Shown here piece by piece: positions 35,702-48,840 of a stretch of DNA of 64,000 nt (within the stretch, counting starts at the first letter, position 1; the number at the start of each line of letters is the position of its first letter). This stretch comes from Canna indica (lineage: Eukaryota > Streptophyta > Magnoliopsida > Zingiberales > Cannaceae): positions 53,371,501 through 53,435,500 of the forward strand of contig CP136898.1 in assembly GCA_034359265.1 (NCBI GenBank). The letters run 5' to 3'. The position numbers and the translations under genes are program-made. The notes under the pieces are model-generated. The model was not told where the DNA came from. It saw nothing but the letters and a program-made list of their open reading frames with translations, and did no database searches.

Positions 35702-37729
35702 ATGGCGGATGGAGATTTTTCAGGTTATACTCCATAAACTGGATCAAATATGTTAGAAGAAATATCTCCTGCTACTCCTACCACTCAACAAAATCAAAAC
35801 ATAGAGATAAGTCCATCTATTAATTTATGTCCATGAGGTAGAAAAAAAAGTATGGTTTGAGAATATTTTGAGAAAATTATTGAACTGAATGGCACCATAA
35901 CAAAAGCCCAGTACAAAAAATGTCAAAAAAATATTTTGACTTCTACAATCAGAGGAACTGGTCATTTATTACGTCATGCAAAGGGTCATGATACTAAGGT
36001 TACACAAGCTCAACAAATTCTTAATTTATCTTCTTCTGGTTTAACAGCTTTTTTGTATGATCATGATTTTCAACGTCGAGAACTTACAAAATTAATTGTT
36101 CAAAGTGAATCTCCTTTTAGTTTTGTTGATCAACCAAAATTTTCTAGTTGGATTCAAAATACTTTACAACCAAAATATAAAAAAATTACTCGAAATACAA
36201 TGAAAAGTGATGCTTTAAAATTATTTTTTACATATAGAGAAAATATAATGACTAGTTTTCAAAATAATAAATCAAAAATTTCTTTAACATCTGATGTTTG
36301 GTCTAGTCAACGTACTACTAATTCTTACATTTGTGTTACTACACATTGGATTGATGAAAATTTTATTTTGCAAAAAAGAATAATTAGTTTTAAAGTTTTT
36401 GAATATCCATACATTTCTGTTGCCATTTTTTCTACTATTAGATTTGTAACATTTTTTTATAATATAAATGATAAAAAAAGTTCGATTAGTTTTGATAATG
36501 CTAGTAATAATGATGCTGCTATCCCTCCCCTTATATAGTTATTTAAACCAGTATTAAAAGGTGAATTATTTCATATTCGTTGTGTTTGTTATGTTTTTAA
36601 TTTATGTGTACAAGATGGTTTAAAATAATTAAATATACATGTAGAAAAAATAAGAGATGTTATTAGATATATGCGTTCTTCAAAAGCAAGAACACAAGAA
36701 TTTAAAAAATTATGTCAATCTTTTAATAAACCATTTAAAAAATTTAATGGTGATGTTATTATTAGATGGAATTCAACATATCATATGCTTATGTCTACAA
36801 TAAGATATCAAGATATCCTTACAATATTTTACAATCAAAATATGTCTGGTGATTCAATTAATATTAATGATTGGTTAGTTGTTGGGCATATTACTCAAAT
36901 TTTAGAACTTTTTAATAAAGCTACCGAATAACTTTTCGGTGTTTATTATCCTACATGTAATTTAACTCTTTCACATATAGTTCGTATTAGTGAAGTATTT
37001 TCTTCATATAGACACCATCCTTTATTTGCACAAATTATTTTTTTAATGGAATCTAAATTTAAAAAGTATTGGTTAGATATACCTAATTTATTTTGTTTAG
37101 CAATATGTTTAGATCCTAGAATGAAAATTGATGGTTTAAATATGTTGTTAGATGGTTATTATAACAATATGGAATTAGATAATGTTGAAGAAAAAAAAAT
37201 TAAAATTTTGAATTTATTGAATTATATGTTTGTATTTTACGTTTCAAAATTTGGTGATACAATTACAAATAAGATAACATCTTCTTCTTCTATATTAAGA
37301 GATATGATGGAAATAGTATTAATTCTCAACTTGATCGTATAATAAAAAAAACTAAATCTACTAATTTTAATGAATTACTTTTTTAAAAAAAATCATAATT
37401 ATTCTGAAGAAATAGATGATAATAAAATTTTAGCATGTTGGAAAAAATAAGAAAATATATATCCTATTATTTCCATCATGGCACATGATATACTAACTGT
37501 TCCTGTGTCTACAGTAGCTTCCGAGACTTGTTTTAGTGCAGGAAATATAATTCTCGATGAAAAAAAAAGCCGAATGAGTGAAGAAACGGTTGAAATGTGC
37601 ATTTGTTTAAAAGACTGGTTGGATGCTGAAGATAGATTACAAGATAAGGGAGGACACGACACTTCATCATCGGGAGATGAGGAAGCTCAAACAAGTGAAG
37701 CTAGTGCTGCTGGTCCAAGTACAAGTTAA
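35702..37729 (+). pseudogene. hAT transposase, copy 2, broken
   Basis: Same gene as copy 1. Stops lie near 35735, 35834 and 35860, at 36536-36538 (the position shared with copy 1) and at about 36628. Others follow near 36928 and in the region before the C-terminal segment. The BED finger has lost its first cysteine (AQYKKCQK where copy 1 has ARCKKCQK). The dimerisation domain (37478-37640; AHDILTVPVSTVASETCFSA) is well kept. Where copy 1 has its first stop (1893), copy 2 still has a Gln codon, so the lesions are largely independent except for the shared one. Confidence 0.9.
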
Positions 37730-38273
37730 ATCACCGGGACTAGGGTGATTAAAAATATAAAAAGAACTACGTAGACCTGATCATTCTATAGTTAATCATT
37801 GGGGATTACAAGTTTAGCTATAGAAGGTACGTAGGCAATCTTTTAAGGTGCGGTCTATTATAATATTAAAAAATATTATTTTATCATTAGATGAATATTT
37901 TTTTATTAAAGATAAATAAAAATTTAATTATAGTTTGATTTTTTAAATTTTTTTTTATTAATTTGTATTGTGTTACATATAAAAAATGTGTTAAAAAATA
38001 TATAATAAAATTTAGTATAATGATTAATAAAATTAGAGGTCCAAGTTCAAAATTAACTCGTAATCATTCATTTTTAAAATTAAAATTTAAATCTTTAAAA
38101 ATTTAAATTTAAAAATTTAAAAATTTAAATTAAAAATCTAAAAATTTAAATTAAATAATTAATTTTCGGGCCGGGCTTGGCTGCCAATGGTTCGGGCCAT
38201 ACCAGGCACGACCCGAAATGTGACCGGGCCTGGGCCGGCCCAGGCACGACCCGTTGCCACCTCTGCAAGGGAT

Positions 38274-38692
38274 GGGTTTGGAAGTGCAAACCAGAAGGAT
38301 GAGAAATTGCTATTTGTCAGCAGTCACCAAAGACATTGCCGGTTTAGTTAACAAAAATTATTTTCTCGTTTGGTTCTATTGAAAATGAAAACATAGTTTA
38401 AAAACCATGGTTTCTATTTCTAGCTTCCAATTTTTTAAAAAATATGTTTGGTTACTGAAAATAATATCAATTTTAATGAATTAAAATTAATGAAAACTTA
38501 TTTGATTATAGTAAATAATATTAATATTCATTAGACAATTTCAATAGTAATATGATATTGAATAAAAAGTAAATTTATTCTTGATATAAATAATTCATAA
38601 AACTTAATATGATTGTAGAAAAAATCACATATGGTTAAAAGTAAAAAGAATCACTATCTAAAATTTTAATTAGGAGTACAAACATCTAGAAT
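38274..38692. other. AT-rich flank of hAT copy 2
   Basis: No gene seen. The first 70 bases continue the normal-composition sequence that hAT copy 2 interrupts; the rest is AT-rich with stops in all frames. Confidence 0.5.
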
Positions 38693-41529
38693 TGTCACGC
38701 CCCAAATCTAGAGTAGAGCAACGTGATCGGCTAGGGTATACGATCATACCCGAAAACCTAACTCAAATATCACAAAACCACATAAATAATCTACCATTAA
38801 CTAAACACCAATGACTCAAAACAATAATATAAACTAAACAACTTCAATTTACTTTTAAAAGAAAGTGCGGAACATGAACATCCAAACTAGAAGCAACTTA
38901 AAGAATGTTTGAAATAATAAATAGAAATAAAGAAACAGTAAAATTCAACTACAAAACTCTCTCTCTAACTCAGACCACAACCCTAACTCTAACTCTGACT
39001 TGTCACGAGATTTTCTCTGAATCTATTGCTCTCAACTGCGCTACCCAGTACTCCAGTACCACTACTAGTTGTGACCTAGTGCAACAGAATTTAAAAAAAA
39101 AATAGTAAGTACACATTGGACTTAGTGAGTGGCTTGGTTCTCAGCCTACCACGTACGGTCCACATATATATATAATTACATATGAAGCATGACAATGACA
39201 CAAGTAATTTTCTTAAGGTCCCAATATCAAGTAAAAGAATAATTTCTTAAAATTAGAAGTAAATGAATATATTCATGTCATTCCAAACCGATCCATAAAT
39301 AAACCATACATGAAAGAAAACCAAACAGCCACGCATGCATATATTCAAACAATACAAGTCGGTCACTAGCTAGGACATGCCCAGTGAATTTTTCGCCCAT
39401 GTTCTTGAGCTAGGCAAGTCTTCTAGCCTCAGAAACCCCAATTTGGTTGGGAAAGTCCTCCAACCAGTGCCACTCCGGATTCATCGTCAGCGTGGCTCAC
39501 TAACAAGATTCCTGATCCACATCTCCTCTGCTGATCAACCCAACTGAATCTCCATCACAACCACAAGCACATGCATACTATATTTAAAATGAACAAACGA
39601 ATCTTATATCAACATTTTAAAACCAACAACCAGTTTATCCACTATAAAATAAAATATATACTTAATAAGTGAGTAAAATTTATTGTCATGCATAAGTATT
39701 CATTAAACCGCACGTGGTATACAACTACAGTCGATCTGTATGTTAAACTGTTGAAGACAAACATGATCATTATGCTGATAATTGCATAAGAAATAAGTGG
39801 TCAAAAATTTAGACTATACAGTGTATTCTGAAAAAACCTGAGTACAATCCTTAAATATTTGCATTGATATCTAAAATCTAAGCTACTCCAACTTAGATGT
39901 ATAAAGCAATATTCTAAAACAAACCAAAATTTCAACTATTAAATTTTACCCTTGCTCTTACTGTAATAAATCTACTCAAATAAAAATACCCCTTGATTTC
40001 ACAATTAATTCATCACCCAAATCTATATCATTCGGGGAAATAAAAAAAAAAAAAAATGAAGCATGCGTCCACCTATTTCAACCAAGTTTCCAATTCCTTT
40101 TTCTTTTTTTTTTCACCTGCACCAACATCCCAATGCCTACTGTTATGAACCTATTTGATAAAATTTTATTGAGTGCTCAACATTCTCTCTGCTCCATGTG
40201 GCTACAAGAAAAAAGTGAAATATGTAGAGGCTTGAAGTAAATTAGAGTTTTCTATACTCTGTCAACCGCACCATCAAATTAATCACAAGCCTGATTTCTT
40301 TTTTTAGAAAGCATGCTCCGCACACATAAGCCAAATATGAACTCCATCTAACATAAAAGATTCCTAAAGCTCTGCCTAACAGCAGCGGCCATGAAGAAAT
40401 CAAAATTTTCTATTGCTAGGTTTTCATGTATGATAAGTCTCTAATCCTAAAAGGAAAATTCATCCATGAACCATGCCAATAATTTCAACCAAGAAGAACA
40501 CTATTATTATTGGGAAATTTAAGATAATTTTTTACAGGATCAACAAAATTCGAACCCGGAGAGAAATAGAAAAAATCAAATCTGATAATAATAATGCAAA
40601 AAAGAAGAGACAAAAGGTGATTAACGTGGTTCAGACTCGACGGGATGCCAACCCTACGTCCACGGGGAGAAGAAATGACTGTTTTATTAATTCTAAAAAA
40701 TTAAATTCCTTTCAGAACACATCAAACTATCTCAAATAAATAGAATTTGGAATCGGTATGGAGTACAAGCACTGTCTCTGCAAGATCTGTCTTGAAATTG
40801 AACTTTTGCTACTATATGTCGTAACCTGAGAATGTACACTCCTTGAAAAGAATGGTGACAGCACTCTTAATTTTCTGAATATCTAAATTCTCTCATAGTA
40901 TTTTTTTATCTTTCTCTCGGCGCGTGGAATGTTTAGAACCTTGTATTCTACCTCCTTTTAGAATGAAAAAAAGTTGACTTATTCTATCGAAGTTGGAGGC
41001 AAAAAATACTTTAATGCATTAAATTTAATCCTACGGCTTTTGAGAGTTGAATTTTGAACAAAGAAGTAGCAGGTTGACCAAGGCAATAGGCAAAAGCTTC
41101 TCCATTTTTATCTTTGATCTCACTTGACTAGCCAAACTTAACCATATTGAATGAGTTGGCATGAGTTCACCTTTTTATCACGTGCATGCGTTGGCATTAA
41201 AAACCTCACATCTCAATTTTGACTTGTGGTCAAAATTGAAATGAATTGTGTTGGGATTGGGCCGGCGGGGCAACCAGCCCTATACAGCTTTAATTAATAG
41301 GGAAAAGTATAGTTTTCGTCCCTATAATTAGGTCTGATTTGACTTTTGGTCCCTACATTCAAAAAACTTTGTGTTTGATCCCTATAATTACACTCCGTCA
41401 CAAAGTTAATCATTGTCGTTACCAATCGCTCTAACACTGTTAATATTTGTCTATCATGACACGTTTATAAAGGCGTGGCTGCTAACGTGGCTTTCCAGAG
41501 ACTAATTTAGTCATTACAGGATCCTTCTC

Positions 41530-41895
41530 TTGCCCAACACCTCCTACCATGCCTCTCTCGCCTGGCCATTCCCCTCGCAAGATCTCACTCCCCCCTCCTC
41601 AACACCCGCCGCTGAGAGAGCGCCGCCTTCCTTCTCATCCCTCTTCGCTTGCCGATCTCAAAAGCGCTGTGCTGTCGTCCTCGACGAGGACACCTACATC
41701 GCCGGCATTGAGAACATCATCGAGCGCGGCTTCTTCCCCAACATCCCCAGGCTCCGCGACCGCCTCGATAGGCTCGAGGTCATCCGCTCCGACGATCCTA
41801 TTATCATTCGTGACGCCCAACTCAAAATTCTCAAGCGTCGTGCTGCCGTGCCAAGGATTTCGGTGTTGTCACTGCTTTCGCGCGACGGTCGCTGA
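41530..41895 (+). pseudogene. ESS2/DGCR14-like gene fragment (captured)
   Basis: The open frame of 121 residues contains VVLDEDTYIAGIENIIERGF, followed by FFPNIPRLRDRLDRLE and RDAQLKILKRR. This matches the conserved N-terminal region of the splicing-associated ESS2 (Es2/DGCR14) proteins. The first 45 residues are Ser/Pro-rich and only partly belong to the family. It ends in a stop at 41893-41895 just after the conserved block, whereas the intact protein has roughly 500 residues. It is a fragment carried in the Pack-MULE; whether it is transcribed is unknown. Confidence 0.82.
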
Positions 41896-41925
41896 CCCGC
41901 ACCCCCGTCTCCTCAACTACTCCCT

Positions 41926-43770
41926 TTGGCCTTTGTGGACTGTAGAAACATTGGGACGTATAATGTGCTCCTGGGAGGCTATGCAAAGCTGGGTTACTTG
42001 GACAACGCCTCTCAACTTTTCGACGAAATGCCCGAGAGGGACGACGTCTCGTGGAACACGATGATTGAAGCTCACGCTAGGTCGGGAGCCGTTGAGGCTA
42101 CGCGAGATCTCCTCGCGCGAGCGTCGTAGAACAATGCTGCTTCATGGAGCTCTGCGATATCTAGTTTGGCACCGAGCAGTAGGTTCACAGACGCACTCCA
42201 TCTGTTCAAGGATATGTTGCAGGTCGAGGGACTAGGGATGTCAACGGGACGGGGTGGGGCGGGTACGGGGGGGCCTATCCGCTACCCGCCGCACGAAATA
42301 TACGGGTACCCGTTATCCGTTTATTCCCCGTGGGTATCAAAAATGGCTACCCATTTATTTACCCGCGGGGGGACGGATACCCACGAATATTGGCGAGTAC
42401 CCATGACATTTTAAAAAATGATTAAAAGCATAGTAACTCAAAGGACAAACTGATATGAAATTACACAAGAACACAATTGAGATTGGCACAAAAAGTCCCT
42501 AAAAATGCTAACAGTCAAAGACTAAATAATCACTTTTGGACATGAGACAAATCAATTAATAGTAGTCATAACAATTTTGGTTAGATGTCCGGAAAACCGA
42601 ATGTTCAGATATTGTAAAATTAAAAGTAGCATGGTTAGATGTCCCTTGTGGGATGTGTTCAAGAATCAAGAGCCATCCTAGCAATGAAGAAACTATGAGC
42701 ATCGAAGTAAAAGAAAAAAAAATATATCATCGGTTAAAAGCATAGCAGTAGACGAACACCTCAAAATAGAGCACTGCAAATCAATATCCATTCCACTTTG
42801 AGCTTAGATATTAGAATAAGTACCTGACATGAGAATAAAATGAATACATGACTTGAGGTTGAGGAGATTAGATATTAGAATACCTGCACAAATAAGTAGA
42901 CTTCTGCACAAATTTGGAGATAGCAGTAGACGACGACAGCACAATTGCACAAATCTGTAGTGCTGCACAAATCAGATGATGCATAATAAAACTTAGGAAT
43001 TGAAAGAAAATGACAGAGGAAGATGACAAATTAACAGTATGCGACAGCAGATTTGGAGGCGTGCTACAGCGGGCGAGTAGGCGACGAGCCGACGAGGTGT
43101 GCCGGGTGCAGGCAACGGGCAAGTGAGCGACGAACCGACGAGTGGGCGTGCGGACTGCGGACAGTGAAGGGGAGGTCGGACCGCTAGAGCCCAGAGGCGA
43201 GTGGGCGACGAGGAGGTCATACACGAGTAGGCGTCGACGCCCGACGAGGCGTGCGGGCAGCGGGCGACGAGCCGACGAGAGGGCGTGCGGACTGCGGACA
43301 GTGAAGGACTGATGAAGAGGAGGCCGGACCGCTGGAGCCCGAAGGCGAGTGGGCGACGAGGAGCCGTGCAATGAAGAAGTGCGGGGCTACGGACTCCTGT
43401 AGACGTGCGACACGATGGAGGACTGAAGAGATGCTTGCAGACGCGGCTTGAAGTGAGGATGGCTGAAATTGAATTAGGGACTTAAGTTTTTTAGTGTATT
43501 TATAGAAGGGAATTTTTGTAAAATCCATATATCCACGGGTAACAAGTACCCGCGGGTATGGTACTATAATACCCGTACCCACCCCATATAATAAACGGGT
43601 AAAAAAAATACCCACGACATACTCTCAGGTAGGATATTAACCCCCATACCCTTCATAAACGGATAAATATCCGTAGGTATCCGCGGGTACGAGTAATATT
43701 GTCATCCCTACGAGGGACCGACACCAAACCAGTCGGCTTTGGTCAGCATGTTGTCTTCCTATGCCCATCT
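41926..43770 (+). pseudogene. PPR-protein gene fragment (captured, split by a hAT)
   Basis: From 41926 the frame reads NIGTYNVLLGGYAKLG, LFDEMPERDDVSWNTMI and, after an in-frame stop at 42127-42129, the start of another repeat (DALHLFKDMLQVEG). These are plant PPR motifs of the E/DYW (PLS) kind, which in intact proteins bind organellar RNA. At 42233 a hAT is inserted. After it, from 43719, the same frame resumes as PTPNQSALVSMLSSYAHL, so removing the hAT and one target copy restores continuity. It then runs into the right inverted repeat of the Pack-MULE. Confidence 0.88.
42233..43710. mobile_element. Non-autonomous hAT inside the Pack-MULE
   Basis: It starts TAGGGATGTCAACGGGACGG and ends TTGTCATCCCTA, with a perfect 8-bp target duplication, cgagggac, at 42225-42232 and 43711-43718. 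It is 1478 bp with subterminal tracts rich in acgggtacccg-type text. There is no transposase. An internal imperfect duplication of about 80 bp (43136-43212 and 43273-43361, sharing gcgtgcggactgcggacagt) produces the longer minus-strand open frames, which look like artefacts of GC-rich repeat. Confidence 0.93.
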
Positions 43771-44119
43771 AACGTGCCGTCAGCAGCCACGTCAAACGTC
43801 AGCAGCCACGTCTTTATAAACGTGCCACGACAGACAAATATTAACAGCGTTAGGGCGATTGGTAACGACAAGAATTGACTTTGCGACGGAGTGTAATTAT
43901 GGGGACCAAACACAAAGTTTTTTGATTGTAGGGACCAAAAGCCAAATCGGGCCTAATTATAGGGACGAAAACTATACTTTTCCCTAATTAATAATTGAAT
44001 GCTAATTGGAAATGGTTCACCATATCTTCATCAAATTAACTCCAATTTGGATTCGGTCGGGCTCGTTGGATTCGGTTCGGACCCAATTTGAGTCAATCTC
44101 TAACAATTACACACGGAAA

Positions 44120-45112
<993 letters not shown>

Positions 45113-45996
45113 CTGTTCGAAAAACCGTGTAATTCTTTGCATTAGTCTGTCAAAAATAACTCGATTAACAACTTATCCCATCACAGTTAATGTTCTGGAG
45201 TTGCTCGGGACTCAGATTGCTGGGCGTTTCGAGCCAATACCCCGAAGTTCAATCAGTCGGCTTCGTTCAAGATTCTATTCGAAAAATCTTGCAATTCTTT
45301 GCATTAGTTTGTCAAAAATAACTCGATTAACAACTTCTCCCATCACAGTGAATGTTCTGGAATCGCCCGAGACTCAGATTTCTGGTCGTTTCGAGTCGAT
45401 ACCTGAAAGTTCAATCAGTAGGCTCCGTTCAGCATTCTGTTCGAAAAACTGTGTAATTCTTTGCATTAGTTTGTCAAAAATAACTCGATTAACAATTTAT
45501 CCCATCACAGTGAATGTTCTGGAGTTGCTCGGGACTCAGATTGCTGGGCGTTTCGAGCGGATACCCCGAAGTTCAATTAGTCGGCTTCGTTCAAGATTCT
45601 ATTCGAAAAAATCTTGCAATTCATTGCATTAGTCTATCAAAAATAACTCGATTAACAAATTCTCCCATCACAGTGAATGTTCTGGAGTCGGTCGGGACTC
45701 AGATTTCTGGTCGTTTCGAGTCGATACCCCGAAGTTCAATCAGTCGGCTTCGTTCAAGATTCTATTCGAAAATTCTTGCAATTCTTTGCATCAGTCAGTC
45801 AAAAATAACTCGATTAACAACTTATCCCATCACAGTGAATGTTCTGGAGTCGGTCGGGACTCAGATTGCTGGGCGTTTCCAGCCAATACCCCGAAGTTCA
45901 ATCAGTCGGCTTCGTTGAAGATTCTATTCAAAAAATCTTGCAATTCTTTGCATTAGTCTGTCAAAAATAACTCGATTAACAAATTCTCCCATCACA

Positions 45997-48840
45997 GTGA
46001 ATGTTCTGGAGTCGGTCGGGACTCAGATTGCTGGGCGTTTCCAGCCGATACCCCGAAGCTCAATCAGTCGGCTTCGTTCAAGATTCTATTCAAAAAATCT
46101 TGCAATTCTTTGCATTAGTCTGTCAAAAATAACTCGATTAACAACTTCTCCCATCACAGTGAATGTTCTGGAATCGCACGGGACTCAGATTTCTGGTCGT
46201 TTCGAGTCGATACCTGAAAGTTCAATCAGTCGGCTCCGTTCAAGATTCTATTCAAAAAATCTTGCAATTCTTTGCATTAGTCTGTCAAAAATAACTCAAT
46301 TAACAACTTCTGCCATCACAGTGAATGTTTTGGAATCGCCCGGGACTCAGATTTCTGGTCGTTTCGAGTCGATACCTGAAAGTTCAATCAGTAGGCTTCG
46401 TTCAGCAATCTGTTCGAAAAACCGTGTAATTCTTTGCATTAGTCTGTCAAAAATAACTCGATTAACAACTTATCCCATCACAGTTAATGTTCTGGAGTTG
46501 CTCGGGACTCAGATTGCTGGGCGTTTCGAGCCAATACCCCGAAGTTCAATCAGTCGGCTTCGTTCAAGATTCTATTCGAAAAATCTTGCAATTCTTTGCA
46601 TTAGTTTGTCAAAAATAACTCGATTAACAACTTCTCCCATCACAGTGAATGTTCTGGAATCGCCCGAGACTCAGATTTCTGGTCGTTTCGAGTCGATACC
46701 TGAAAGTTCAATCAGTAGGCTCCGTTCAGCATTCTGTTCGAAAAACTGTGTAATTCTTTGCATTAGTTTGTCAAAAATAACTCGATTAACAATTTATCCC
46801 ATCACAGTGAATGTTCTGGAGTTGCTCGGGACTCAGATTGCTGGGCGTTTCGAGCGGATACCCCGAAGTTCAATTAGTCGGCTTCGTTCAAGATTCTATT
46901 CGAAAAAATCTTGCAATTCATTGCATTAGTCTATCAAAAATAACTCGATTAACAAATTCTCCCATCACAGTGAATGTTCAGGAGTCGGTCGGGACTAAGA
47001 TTTCTGGTCGTTTCGAGTCGATACCCCGAAGTTCAATCAGTCGGCTTCGTTCAAGATTCTATTCGAAAATTCTTGCAATTCTTTGCATCAGTCAGTCAAA
47101 AATAACTCGATTAACAACTTATCCCATCACAGTGAATGTTCTGGAGTCGGTCGGGACTCAGATTGCTGGGCGTTTCCAGCCAATACCCCGAAGTTCAATC
47201 AGTCGGCTTCGTTGAAGATTCTATTCAAAAAATCTTGCAATTCTTTGCATTAGTCTGTCAAAAATAACTCGATTAACAACTTCTGCCATCACAGTGAATG
47301 TTTTGGAATCGCCCGGGACTCAGATTTCTGGTCGTTTCGAGTCGATACCTGAAAGTTCAATCAGTAGGCTTCGTTCAGCAATCTGTTCGAAAAACCGTGT
47401 AATTCTTTGCATTAGTCTGTCAAAAATAACTCGATTAACAACTTATCCCATCACAGTGAATGTTCTGGAGTTGCTCGGGACTCAGATTGCTGGGCGTTTC
47501 GAGCCAATACCCCGAAGTTCAATCAGTCGGCTTTGTTCAAGATTCTATTCGAAAAATCTTGCAATTCTTTGCATTAGTTTGTCAAAAATAACTCGATTAA
47601 CAACTTCTCCCATCACAGTGAATGTTCTGGAATCGCCCGGGACTCAGATTTCTGGTCGTTTCGAGTCGATACCTGAAAGTTCAATCAGTAGGCTTCGTTC
47701 AGCATTCTGTTCGAAAAACTGTGTAATTCTTTGCATTAGTTTGTCAAAAATAACTCGATTAACAACTTATCCCATCACAGTGAATGTTCTGGAGTTGCTC
47801 GGGACTCAGATTGCTGGGCGTTTCGAGCCGATACCCCGAAGTTTAATCAGTCGGCTTCGTTCAAGATTCTATTCGAAATATCTTGCAATTCTTTGCATTA
47901 GTCTGTCAAAAATAACTCGATTAACAACTTATCCCATCACAGTGAATGTTCTGGAGTCGGTCGGGACTCAGATTGCTGGGCGTTTCGAGCCGATACCCCG
48001 AAGTTCAATTAGTCGGCTTCGTCCAAGATTCTATTCGAAAAAATCTTGCAATTCATTGCATTAGTCTATCAAAAATAACTCGATTAACAAATTCTCCCAT
48101 CACAGTGAATGTTCTGGAGTCGGTCGGGACTCAGATTTCTGGTCGTTTCGAGTCGATACCCCGAAGTTCAATCAGTCGGCTTCGTTCAAGATTCTATTCG
48201 AAAAATCTTGCAATTCTTTGCATTAGTTTGTCAAAAATAACTCGATTAACAACTTCTCCCATCACAGTGAATGTTCTGGAATCGCCCGAGACTCAGATTT
48301 CTGGTCGTTTCGAGTCGATACCTGAAAGTTCAATCAGGGGGCTTCGTTCAGCATTCTGTTCGAAAAACTGTGTAATTCTTTGCATTAGTTTGTCAAAAAT
48401 AACTCGATTAACAATTTATCCCATCACAGTCAATGTTTTGGAGTTGCTCGGGACTCAGATTGCTGGGCGTTTCGAGCGGATACCCCGAAGTTCAATTAGT
48501 CGGCTTCGTTCAAGATTCTATTCGAAAAAATCTTGCAATTCATTGCATTAGTCTATCAAAAATAACTCGATTAACAAATTCTCCCATCACAGTGAATGTT
48601 CTGGAGTCGGTCGGGACTCAGATTTCTGGTCGTTTTGAGTCGATACCCCGAAGTTCAATCAGTCGGCTTCGTTCAAGATTCTATTCGAAAATTCTTGCAA
48701 TTCTTTGCATCAGTCAGTCAAAAATAACTCGATTAACAACTTATCCCATCACAGTGAATGTTCTGGAGTCGGTCGGGACTCAGATTGCTGGGCGTTTCCA
48801 GCCAATACCCCGAAGTTCAATCAGTCGGCTTCGTTGAAGA
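45997..48840 (+). repeat. 2.8-kb satellite block duplicated at +9891 bp
   Basis: Variant order and nearly all variant bases from 45997 to about 48840 recur at 55888 to about 58730, always 9891 bp away. Included is a rare variant, gaatgttcaggagtcggtcgggactaag, at 46973 and 56864. Only occasional differences are seen (for example caatcaggggg at 48331 against caatcagtagg at 58222). The copy is thus recent relative to ordinary monomer divergence. Confidence 0.85.

Larger units (their letters stand above)
35261..38265 (+). mobile_element. hAT transposon copy 2 (complete ends)
   Basis: The element starts TAGAGATGGCAACGGGCT and ends CCCGTTGCCACCTCTG, with a perfect 8-bp target duplication, caagggat, at 35253-35260 and 38266-38273. 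It is 3005 bp and aligns with copy 1 over its length; extra length lies in the left subterminal GC-rich region (35340-35470) and in an aaatttaaa repeat near 38095-38160. It carries a transposase pseudogene. Confidence 0.95.
41300..43984 (+). mobile_element. Pack-MULE with ESS2 and PPR gene fragments
   Basis: Terminal inverted repeats of about 200 bp begin GGGAAAAGTATAGTTTTCGT at both ends, and a perfect 9-bp target duplication, taattaata, lies at 41291-41299 and 43985-43993, the size made by Mutator-like elements. No transposase is present. The interior holds pieces of two unrelated plant genes in the same orientation (ESS2/DGCR14, then PPR) and a later hAT insertion. Without the hAT and its target copy it is about 1.2 kb. 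It is a non-autonomous element that would need MuDR-type enzyme from elsewhere. Confidence 0.93.
38693..44105 (-). mobile_element. LTR family C, reverse copy, with nested Pack-MULE
   Basis: On the top strand it starts TGTCACGCCCCAAATCTAG at 38693 and appears to end TCTCTAACA at 44105, so on its own strand it would begin TGTTAGAGATTGAC and end GGGGCGTGACA. Removing the Pack-MULE and one target copy leaves about 2.7 kb, similar to the other LTRs. The GC-poor middle (39600-41200) may hold another insertion; the phrase ttaacgtggttcag with cctacgtccacgggg near 40620-40670 occurs in various plant LTRs. No target duplication matches across 38692/44106, so the full extent is tentative. Confidence 0.5.

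Noticed and set aside
41530..41895. A functional ESS2 gene
   Set aside because: Only the N-terminal conserved block is present, and it lies between Mutator-type inverted repeats with a 9-bp target duplication. It is a captured fragment.
42868..43615. Minus-strand open frames of 75-167 codons (Arg/Ser/Pro-rich)
   Set aside because: They lie in the GC-rich, internally duplicated body of a non-autonomous hAT, match no domain I know, and overlap each other in several frames.
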